Assembly (NCBI GenBank): GCA_047967505.1
Contig: CM106538.1
From: Dipteris shenzhenensis
Taxonomy: Eukaryota > Polypodiophyta > Polypodiopsida > Gleicheniales
Length of the DNA: 64,000 nucleotides
Direction: 5' to 3' (one strand)
Part shown: positions 44,540 to 53,880 of the stretch, one piece after another
Position numbering within the stretch: position 1 is the stretch's first letter
Layout: each line of letters begins with the position of its first letter
The notes under the pieces: model-generated
Seen by the model: the letters and a program-made list of their open reading frames with translations, nothing else
Databases searched by the model: none
Told to the model about the DNA's origin: nothing
Translations under genes and position numbers: made by a program

Positions 44540-44770
44540 ACTGTATTAAGGTGTTTTTTGACACCATATGGCTTTGTATTAAGGTGTATTAAGGTGTTTT
44601 TTGACACCATATGGCTTTGTATTAAGGTGTTTTTTGACACCATATGGCTTTGAGTAATATGATCTACTTCTTGTACAAATGTGATGTTAAGATGATGTTA
44701 AGAGCGACTGTATTAAGGTGTTTTTTGACACCATATGGCTTTGAGTAATATGATCTACTTCTTTACAAAT
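44540..44770 (+). repeat. Subterminal tandem repeats with GGTGT...ACACC hairpins (right end)
   Basis: Four copies of GGTGTTTTTTGACACC (44550-44565, 44593-44608, 44626-44641, 44717-44732) in a unit reading TATTAAGGTGT...ATATGGCTTT. The arms repeat the terminal GGTGTT of the element. Candidate transposase-binding sites about 300-500 bp from the right end. Confidence 0.8.
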
Positions 44771-45027
44771 GTGATGTGCTCTTTTTGAAATGTACTCTAG
44801 TTTTCATAACATGTCACGCCATTTTTTCTAATTTGATTTTTTAAAATCTTACTTTTTTGTCTATTTTAACAATGTGATGTACTCTATTTTTAACATCTCA
44901 CGTCATTTTTTCTAATTTGATTTTTTTAAATCTTCCTTTTTGACTCAATGTTTTGTTTTATAAGAGCCTCTTTTTTTGAAATGTTTTATCCAGAATTATC
45001 TCACAAAATGAATTTGGACAGTGCAAG

Positions 45028-45053
45028 AGTCCAAAATTAATGAAATAGGTGTT
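45028..45053 (-). repeat. Right terminal inverted repeat of the new element
   Basis: Reads AGTCCAAAATTAATGAAATA then GGTGTT, the exact complement of the left end. Followed by AATT and the resumed tnp2 exon. Confidence 0.93.
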
Positions 45054-45057
45054 AATT

Positions 45058-47354
45058 TGGGACGGTTCCATGACTCCTCTACCACTTGGCATGAGCCGGT
45101 AAGGGTTTGTAACTATTGTGTGCTATATTGGCTGGAAATAAAGGTTGCCCGCTAACACTTTATTTTGTTTAGATACTCCATCTTTTATCTTTTACCATAT
45201 TGGTCCCACCTTAAGATCAATCACCTGCTTGATCCCATGCATATCTTCAAGAATGTGGCATCTACCATTTGGGAGCATTTGAATGGGACATGAGATTCCG
45301 CAGGCATAAGGGAGGATTTACGTACCATAGGGAGGATGCGTGAAGCTTGGCCACAAGAGAGACCAAATGGGCATGTTTTTTTACCTCGTGCACCGTGGAT
45401 GTTATCAAAGCTAGAGATGGCGACAGTGAAGTGCGCTATTACTACAATTCGTACTCCCACTGGATGCATGAGGTGTTTGAAGGGAGCCTTTACAAAGAGC
45501 AAGAAAAGAGGTGTAGAGCAATTATATGGCTTGAAATCTCATGATTGGCACAAGATGCTCCGAGTAAGTATTTTATGTGCATAATATCCTTTTCCTTTCA
45601 AATTTGTGAGTGAATAATTATAAGCAACTAATCAACCACCTTCTCGTGGGTTCAGTTCATACTACCTACTAGCATTTCACGTAGTGCATCGAAGGACGTG
45701 AAAGATTGTATTTACAAGATGGACGAGCTTGTGAGGTACTTTACATGATACAAAATATGATGCGTATCAATGCTCCATGCAAGTTTGAATGCATATTGCT
45801 AATATGCTGTACTTTTTCATTTCTAGGTATGTGAGCTCAAAGGAAATAGATCCCACCATGCTTGAGAATGCTTGAGTTATGTCAGTGGAGGTGGTTTGTT
45901 TAGTGGAGGAGACATTTCCACGTTCTATTCTCACAAGCCAACTACATCTTATAGTGCATTTGGTGGATGAGATTGCTATATGCGGTACTATACATGCACG
46001 ATGGTTGTTCTTCCTCGAGCGCTTCATGAAGACCTTGAAGGGCTTCGTGAGACAAAATGCAAGACCCGAAGGTAGCATGGCCGAGGGTTGGTTGGTACAA
46101 GAGTCACTTATATATATTTCTGAGTTTCTTGTTGATGTGGATAGCTCTCTCCCACGACTATGGAGAGATGATGAAGACCTAAGGATGACCTCTATTGTGC
46201 CTCAAGGGAAAGGACGCAACAAAGTAATAGACACGGAGTTGCATAATAGTATCAATCTCTTTTGCGTGCTTAATAGTGATGTGATGAAAAGATGGGTGAC
46301 AAGGTACGAGGATGCAAAGGCAAGAAGACAAGAAGAAAGGGCCCTCTTTCATACACACCACGGATCTCGTGTGCCATACCCTCAGTATCTAAGAGCACTT
46401 CCAAAGGATATTCATGTGGATTGGCTACTTGATGAAATGGAGAAAGCAGAGAAAGACGAGGGGATGCATATCACAATGGAAGAATGGGAGTATGCTAGGG
46501 GATGCATGAGCAAGGTCGGTATATAGAATGTTATGCATAAGTTAGGAGCTTTCAATAATTTAGATTGCTTATTTAATTGATTTTTTCTTGGTGTAGTGCA
46601 CTATGTTCAATGCTATATGGTGTGAGGGCAAGCATTTTCGAACACAACGGATTGATGATAAGAGAAACACACAAGATTGCGGCATCATTGCTAGCTTCGA
46701 GGGAGCCAATGGAGCCATGGATGATTATTGTGGCATAATCCAAGATATTATTATGCTTGACTTTCGACGCTTCTTTGTGTATGTTTTGGATGTAAAGTGG
46801 TTTAAGGACGTGGTGGAAAGACTCGGCCCTAATGCAACAATCAAACGCCATGCAAGTGGCTTTGTAACTATTGACTCCACAAAGTTTTGGCAAAGTAGGA
46901 AGGACACACTAGTACTACCGCAACAATGTGAACAGGTACTGTGCACACATATAAAAATACTCGCTTTTAAATATTTGATGCAAGAAAAATAATATGATTG
47001 TATTTGTGTTTGAATTAGGTTGTCTATCAACCAATGGTGGATAATAATAGATGGTGGCATGTCATACCTATTATGTCACGTTCCAAAGTGATGTATAGTA
47101 CATTTACTAATATGGAGCGTATGGAGGATGATCATGGCCATGGATGTGATGATGACCGTGATACGAGAGAGGAGGATGATCATGAGATAGGAGATACAAA
47201 TATTGAGGCCATTACCCGTGAGGACGAGCCTACCATTGGTGATGCTGATTTCGATGAGCACATGAGTAGCACAAGTAGTAGTGGGTTGAATGTATTTGTA
47301 GATCTAAACACTTGTTTGGATTTTGAAGTAGATAGTTTGGCAAGATCTCATTGA
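45058..47354 (+). pseudogene. CACTA tnp2 transposase, 3' part (with DUF4218- and DUF4216-like regions)
   Basis: Exons with GT-AG borders: 45058-45098, 45173-45563, 45656-45735, 45827-46514, 46597-46935 and 47019-47354. Order: YSIFYLLPYWSHLKINHLLD and MHIFKNVASTIWEHLNGT (tnp2 core end), then GLKSHDWHKMLR. A DUF4218-like region follows (HLIVHLVDEIAICGTIHARW, FLERFMKTLKGFVRQNARPE, GSMAEGW). The last part is DUF4216-like (YCGIIQDIIMLDFRRFFVYV, WFKDVVERLG), with an acidic end. Stops: TGA at 45291-45293 and 45873-45875, both where CGA (Arg) would fit. Dead together with its 5' part, but splice sites are preserved. Confidence 0.88.
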
Positions 47355-47569
47355 GGATGAGATTGAACCGTAGCCCCATCATTGATATTGGCAAAACTAT
47401 TTTACATATTGTTTCATTCTCCTCACCTCACTTAATTCTTGTAGATGTGGGCTTGCAAAAAAGCATTGATGTTTTTGTTAAAATTATGTGCTTTGGTAAT
47501 CATGGGCAATGTTTGGAAAGCAATGATGTACACCAAAATCTCACTTTTTATATTCTCTGGTTTGCATCT

Positions 47570-47849
47570 ATCTATGCGTCTAAATGCGTGTCTGATTCTC
47601 ACTGTAAACGTGCAAATAAACGCGCTAATACACGCACAAATAGACGCGCTGATAAACACGATGTTAGACGGGCCCATATTTTCTCAGTTTAGACGCGCAA
47701 ATAGACGTGTTAATACACGCACAAATAGACGAGTTGTTAGACGCGCTTTTAAACGCGCCCGTAATTCCTCTACTAAAGCAACGCCTATAGATGCGCCCGC
47801 TATTTTGTGCATCTACCAAGCGCGTCTATAGTTGCTTTGTGTTGTTGTG
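47570..47849 (+). repeat. CACTA right subterminal repeats and terminus
   Basis: Dense (T)AGACGCG(C/T) and AAACGCG variants from 47570, ending in the terminal inverted repeat GCGTCTATAGTTGCTTTGTG then TTGTTGTG. The TTC target duplication follows at 47850-47852. Confidence 0.88.
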
Positions 47850-47867
47850 TTCCCTAATCAATTATCC

Positions 47868-48967
47868 CCACATGCATTTATTTCTCATCGGCAGTGAAGT
47901 CGAGCATATAGTTACATGCATTCAAATCTATACATGTATATACCTTCTAGCATGCACTACCTTCAGTGCACTGATCGCAACCAGTAGCGATAGGCAAGGA
48001 TTGATCTACAAACAATCGCGCCCGCTTTTTTATCACTAGGTTTTCCCAAACATGACGAGAGTCCTCTCTTAGGTACCAATGTTTGCTTTGCTACCTATAG
48101 CTTTCCAAAGTTGCAAGAAAATGCATAAACATGTTATGGATTGAGCCACCATTAAAGAATGGACTGATAATCCATAACTCCTCATCATCAGAACGTCCTA
48201 TGGCATGACACACGCCTCTGTACGTCATTGACATGGCTAGCTCCATCTTGAACATGGCATATGCATCAACAATATCGTGTTTACTTCTTTTTCCTTCATA
48301 TGAAGCTGTTGATTTTAGACTTGAAACACCAACAATTGATACTCAATGCACCCTTCCTTCCACTCTCGATCCCAATTTCTTAAGGACCATTATTGCACGA
48401 CGTAGAAAGTTCACATCATATTTGCACTTGGAAACATATTGAGTGCACATTTGCATTGATGTCCTACCTTGGGCAACTCCTACATTAATCTCTTCTTTTG
48501 CCTCATTCGTGGAGGCCACAAGGTGTGTGCCAACTAATCCTTTCTCTCTCATGTTTTTTAGGCAATGGAAGCCTGCATTTTGGACCACTTACTTGCACAA
48601 GAACAAGCTTTTCCTCTCCATCCAATGACAACTCAAAATCTTGATGGGATCTCAACAATTCTAGCTGGCACAACACATCACCAAGCATTCTAGTTTAATT
48701 ACTTCATGCACATCATGCTTGGGCACTACTCTACAAGCTACATGAAACCAAGTTGTGACATGACAAACTCGCATTTTTATCTCTCCTCAATTCCAGCAAG
48801 ATGTTAGCTGCCATGATGAACAGCTAGACAATGTTATGATTGTATCTCTCTCATCAATTTAGGCGAGATGTTGGGTTCCATGGTGAAAAGCTAGACAGTG
48901 CTATGATTGATCTAGAAAACACAATTCGTTACTTGCATTCAAAAGAAGATCCAATGATCTATAAGCA
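47868..48967. repeat. Duplicated segment, copy 1 (unknown gene fragment?)
   Basis: About 1.1 kb almost identical to 52488-53880, starting TTTCTCATCGGCAGT and running to AAGCAATTAC. Minus-strand frames are conserved in both copies (for example MLGDVLCQLELLRSHQDFEL at 48688 and 53527), so a decayed gene is possible, but I do not recognise the product. This copy lacks the MITE present in copy 2 and so shows the empty site (GGGCAACTCC near 48473). It is cut at 48967 by the Copia-D fragment. Confidence 0.8.
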
Positions 48968-48968
48968 A

Positions 48969-51966
48969 TTACACATTCCATCTGTTGAGTGTCGCTAGGG
49001 ATATCAAGAACAGTATGGAATCCATCTTTGCTACTGGAGCATAAGTCTCATCATAGTCCTGGCCATATTGTTGTGCAAATCCTTTTGCAACTAATCTAGC
49101 TTTGTATCTTTGAATATTTCCATTTGGATTGTACTTCACTTTGTATACCCATTTGTTTGCTATGGCCTTCTTTCCTAGTGGAAGGTCGCATAATTCCCAA
49201 GTATTATTGTTATACAAAGGATCCGTTTCTTCATTCATAGCAGTTTGCCATTCTGGCTTGTCTACTGCATCTTCAAAGTACACTAGCTCTTCTGTAGCCA
49301 TGATGGTAGTCATAAGAGCATAGTTGGTGGTTTTAACTTGAATTGCTTTACCTTTTTGAACATATGTCAATTTGGCTAGAGGTCTGCTTTCCCTACTAGA
49401 TCGTCTGAGCTATTGTGGCTTTACTTAGGGTGTTATTGGCAATTCTTGCTCTTCTTCATCAACCTGTTCTGTAGATGACTGTGAAGTTGGTGCTTTTATC
49501 TCCTGTGTAGCTGAGGTTTTCCATTCTAATTCCTCATCAAAGATTACATCTCTGGAGATAATGACCTTGCAGTTGATGGGATCATACAATTTGTATGCTT
49601 TGCTTTCTTCATTGTACCCAACCATGATGCATTTGCATGGCTTCGCATCCAATTTCTTGCGATGATCATCATGTATGTGGGCATATGCTATGCAACCAAA
49701 TATGCAGAGATGCCCAATGTGTGGCTTGTATCCAGTGAATGCTTCATAAGGAGTCATACCTTGTATCAGTTTGTGGTAGGAAGCCGATTAAGCAAATAGT
49801 TTGCAGTGGCTATTGCTTCTGCCCAATTCTAATTTGGAAGATGCTTTTCACTAAGCATTTCTCTAGCACTGTGTCTGCTAAAGTCCCATTCTTCCTTTTA
49901 GCTCTTGCATTCTATTGAGGAGTATCTGCACATGTGAATTGTCTTCAAATGCCATGATTTTTGCAAAAGTTCATGAATGCTGAAGACATGTATTCATCTC
50001 CTCTATCTAATCTCATGACCTTGATCTTTCTGCTTGTCTAGTTTTCTACCATGGCTTTGAATTCTTGAAATCTGGAAAACGCTTCAGATTTCTCTTTCAG
50101 AAAGTAGACCCAACAATATCTACTGTAGTCAGCGATGAAAGTCTAGTAAAGTGAACCATTGATGCTGCGGGTCTAGGCATAACCCCATACGTTTGTATGT
50201 ATCAAATCAAGAATACCTCGTGCACGAGAGGTACTTTTGCCAAAGTTGGTTCGCTTTTGTTTGCCGAAGCAGCATGCTTCGCAAACCTTTCCAAGAAACT
50301 GTAGCTTCGGAATCCCAATTGCCATATTCTGATTCCTAAGATCTAACAAGTACTTGAAGTTGACATGACCACATCTCTTGTGCCATTTTGCAGATAGTGG
50401 CATCTGTTGCGGTTGAGCTGACATGGCATGCTTATCTAGTACTGTAGCTAGCATTCTATATAGGCGTCCTTCCTTGACAACTTTTGCTACTGGCTGACAC
50501 TCGGCTGACATCTTTTGGATTTGTCTCTCATAGTGCATTCATCACTGTTGAAGATGACTTTGTAATTGTGTTTTGTCATTTGACCTACTGACAAAAGGTT
50601 CTTGCTGAGCTTCGGAACATAGAGCACATCTTTCACTAATCCTTTGACCTACTGACAAAAGGTTCTTGCTGAGCTTCGGAACATAGAGCACATCTTTCAC
50701 TAATCCTTTTGTACTAGTGAAATTGTTCATAGGGATAATGCCTATCCCTTGAACTAGATTCGGTGTATTGTCTACTGTGTAGATGACATTTTTCTTTCCT
50801 TCTAATGGCTTCATTTCTGTGAACCATTCCTGATAATTTGTCGTGTGAGATGATGCACTGTTGTCGATATACCAAGGATCATGTTCCACTTGGTCGACTT
50901 GATAGCTGAAATCCTTTTTGGGATTGAAATTGGTGTCTGGGTACATTATATTAGTCTGATGCATTTCCTTGCTTGCAAGAAACATATTTCCATATTCATT
51001 TGCAAAATGACTATGACTAGAATGTCCACCACGATGATTTCCTCTGCCTCGAGAATTCCCTCGATTACTACTGGACTGACCACCTTGGTCGTAGTGCTTC
51101 TTGTGGCAATCTCTTTCATAGTGTCCAAACTTGTGACAGTAGTTGCACTGAATGTTTGACCCATTGGTGGATGCATTCCCTCATTCTTGAAATCTTCCTT
51201 GGTTGGAATGATTTCCTCTTTGCTGATTCTGATGTTGCTAATGCTGATGCTGATGCTGACTTTGATTTTGTAGATGATAATGACCACTTTTTTGATATGA
51301 TCTACCTCTACCTCTACCTTTGTGTCTGAAGCTGTGAATGCCTGATCATTAGAATGACCTTTACATGCTTGAATTGACTGCATCCTGAGTTCTTCACCAA
51401 GTAGGACTGACTGAAGTTCTTCCAGTGTCAGAATTTGCCGTTGTATGGCAATACTCTAGACCAGATTCTCATATCCCTCTCCTAGTCCATTCAGAATGAC
51501 TTGAACCATTTTTGCGGGGTTCATTGTCTCTCTTGCTACTGCAAGTTGATTGTTGTATTCTTTTATGCAGAGTACATAAGCATGACCGGTTTTGTTGTTG
51601 CAAAAACTCTGGTTGATTTGGTCTCTTAGTGTGAGAATCCTGAATGTGTTCTTGGACTCGTAGAGAGCTGCGAACATATCCCATGCTTCTTTCAATGTCT
51701 TGACTGTGTTGAGCCATCCTAGCATGACATCTTGCACTTCTGGTTGATCAGGTGATAGGCGTACTTGTCTTTCTTATCCCATTCTGCGCGATGGTAGGAT
51801 CTGCTACTGGTACGAAAACTATTTGTGTAGCTATAGATCCAATTGTAGATCCCGCTGCTGGTGCTATGACAATAGATGGAGTAGAGCTACTTGTGGCTGG
51901 ATCAGCCAATGGTCTAGGAGTAGACCATCGACATACTCCCATTTGTCCTGAAGTACAAGAATGGTC
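48969..51966 (-). mobile_element. Copia-D: truncated relative of Copia-C, no LTRs
   Basis: Minus strand: gag from about 51966 (AALYESKNTFRILTLRDQIN, NPAKMVQVILNGLGEGYENL, zinc knuckle near 51110). Then protease (WYIDNSASSHTTNYQ), integrase zinc region (VCEACCFGKQKRTNFG) and part of the integrase core. Next MTPYEAFTGYKPHIGHLCIF and RT start (NNTWELCDLPLGKKAIANKW, YKARLVAKGFAQQYGQDYDE), stopping abruptly at 48969. No LTR, RNase H or target duplication is visible. A local 60-bp duplication lies at 50582-50705 (ACCTACTGACAAAAGGTTCT repeated). Stops are present, so it is inactive. Confidence 0.88.
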
Positions 51967-52487
51967 TCACACGTTTCTCATCGTGTCCTGTATTTCAGAC
52001 AGGTCGTATCCTGTCAATGCCGTATTGGGTTTGTCTGGTCCCTAGCCTATCTTGTGGGTCGGCGAAAAAGCTGAGCGTCGGAAGTGCCAAAGATTATAGA
52101 CGATTGGGAATTGATCCAACAACATTTATACGCTCTCACTACCACAACATAATTAACATTGTATTTATAATCACATGTTATTATAAGCATCTTTTCCGGT
52201 GTTGCTACCACTGGAAAAGAGCTTAGGGGCCACTTAGGTGATGGGTATACATAAAGTTGGAGAAAGACAATACCTCCTATTCATGCATATGATCATCTTA
52301 AAGTTCTAATCATTTAGTCAGCACCCACCTAATTATTTTGACCTATTAAAGGATTTTAGGGTCATAGTACCCATTAAAGGATTTTAGGGTGCACTATGAC
52401 TCGTGAAGTAATTGTAAGTTGTCTTCCTTTTAAAAGAATTACAATCATGCTTATGAACTCTTTGAGTTTAGTGGGACACCTTGCATT
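51967..52487 (+). repeat. Long interspersed repeat R, copy 1
   Basis: Shares CCCTAGCCTAT, GTGGGTCGGCGAAAAAGC, GACGATTGGGAATTGATCC and GATGGGTATACATAAAGTTG with copies at about 57690-58860 and 59190-60650. It starts with CACACGTTTCTCATCGTGTC, also found just upstream of the terpene synthase gene. Non-coding in appearance; class unknown. Confidence 0.75.
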
Positions 52488-53880
52488 GATTTCTCATCGG
52501 CAGTAGAGTCGAGCATATAGTTACATGCATTCAAATCTATACATGTATATACCTTCTAGCGTGCACTACCTTCAGTGCACTGATCGCAACCAATAGCGAT
52601 AGGCAAGGATTGATCTACAAACAATCGCACCTGCTTTTTTATCACTAGGTATCAATGTTTGCTTTGCTGCCTATAGCTTTCCAAAGTTGCAAGAAAACAC
52701 ATAAACATGTTATGGATTGAGCCACCATTAAAGAATGGACTGATAATCCATAACTCCTCATCATCAGAACGTCCTTGACACATGCCTCTGTGCGCCACTC
52801 GTGCGCCATTGACATGGCTAGCTCCATCTTCAACATGGCATATGCATCAATAGTATCGTGTTTACTTCTTTTTCCTTCATATGAAGAGCCTATTGATTTT
52901 AGACTTGAAACACCAACAATTGATACTCAGTGCACCCTTCCTTCCACTCTCGATCCCAATTTCTTAAGGACCATTATTGCACGACGTAGAAAGTTCACAT
53001 CATATTTGCACTTGGAAACATATTGAGTGCACATTTGCATTGATGTCCTAGCTTGGGCAACACCTCGGGGGGGTCACTATGTATAAACCCTATATATCAC
53101 GTGCGTTCAAGGCCTATATTTAAAATCCCTTATCTGTAAATTTTTTCATTAATAAAACGTACCCCTTTTCTATACAAATCTGTAAATTTTTTCCAAAACT
53201 ATTTTAAATAGTCCCTTATGTATATTTATTTCTGTAAATTTTAGGAATAAAAAATATCCTTCTTTTGAACTCACGTGATAGGGTTACATATGATGAGTGA
53301 CCCCCCCGAGGGCAACACCTACATTAATCTCTTCTTTTGCCTCATTCATGGAGGCCACAAGGTGTGTGCCAACTACTCCTTTCTCTCTCATGTTTTTTAG
53401 GCAATGGAAGCCTGCATTTTGGACCACTTAGTTGCACAAGAACGAGCTTTGCCTCTCCATCCAATGATAACTCAAAATCTTGATGGGATCTCAACAATTC
53501 TAGTTGGCACAACACATCACCAAGCATTCTAGTTTAATTACTTCATGCACGTCATGCTTGGGCACTACTCTACAAGCTACGTGAAACCAAGTTGTGACAT
53601 GACAAACTCGCATTTTTATCTCTCCTCAATTCCAGCAAGATGTTAGCTGCCATGATGAATAGCTAGACAATGCTATGATTGTATCGCTCTCATCAATTTA
53701 GGCGAGATGTTGGGTTCCATGATGAAAAGCTAGACAGTGCTATGATTGATCTAGAAAACACAATTCATTACTTGCATTCAAAAGAAGATCCAATGATCTA
53801 TAAGCAATTACAACAGACATATGGCAATGACAAATGTACAAATTCAACCAACTATCCTTGATGCAGCATGTAAGATTGAA
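52488..53880. repeat. Duplicated segment, copy 2, carrying a MITE
   Basis: Near-identical to 47868-48967 apart from a small deletion near 52650 and the 247-bp MITE at 53064-53310. It continues past the point where copy 1 is cut (AATTACAACAGACATATGGC). Confidence 0.8.
53064..53310 (+). mobile_element. MITE, 8-bp TSD family (subfamily B), copy 3 with empty-site proof
   Basis: 247 bp with perfect termini CTCGGGGGGGTCACT / AGTGACCCCCCCGAG. A perfect 8-bp duplication GGCAACAC flanks it (53056-53063, 53311-53318). The paralogous site at about 48473 has one copy only (GGGCAACTCC), confirming precise insertion. TATCACGTG lies near each end. Confidence 0.95.

Larger units (their letters stand above)
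32782..45053 (-). mobile_element. Undescribed 12.3-kb DNA transposon (DUF7869 + triple Ulp1-like), copy 1
   Basis: Perfect 26-bp terminal inverted repeats at 32782-32807 and 45028-45053, beginning AACACCTATTTCATTAAT and continuing TTTGGACT. They are flanked by AATT (32778-32781 and 45054-45057). Deleting the element plus one AATT makes tnp2 continuous and in frame (MRI|WDGSM...), which fixes the ends and TSD and argues against a TTAA duplication. Contents: a 1161-codon DUF7869-like gene (minus), a divergent 12-exon gene (plus) with three Ulp1-like modules, a small gene at 44077-44524, and tandem repeats near both ends. The 26-bp identity and near-perfect coding integrity suggest a recent insertion. 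No known superfamily assignment is made; a 4-bp duplication occurs in groups such as Sola and Ginger. Confidence 0.9.
29416..47849 (+). mobile_element. 18.4-kb CACTA/EnSpm-type transposon with a second transposon nested in tnp2
   Basis: The left end CACAACAAGACAAAGCAACC and the reverse complement of the right end, CACAACAACACAAAGCAACT, form about 30-bp terminal inverted repeats, both continuing ATAGACGC. CACAA fits the CMCWR terminus of CACTA elements. The 3-bp duplication is TTC (29413-29415 and 47850-47852). Subterminal arrays of TAGACGCG-like repeats lie inside both ends. Encoded: a Transposase_24-like gene (minus) and a tnp2-like gene (plus). The tnp2 gene has an internal deletion and is interrupted by a 12.3-kb element (32782-45053), so this copy is dead. 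Confidence 0.93.
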
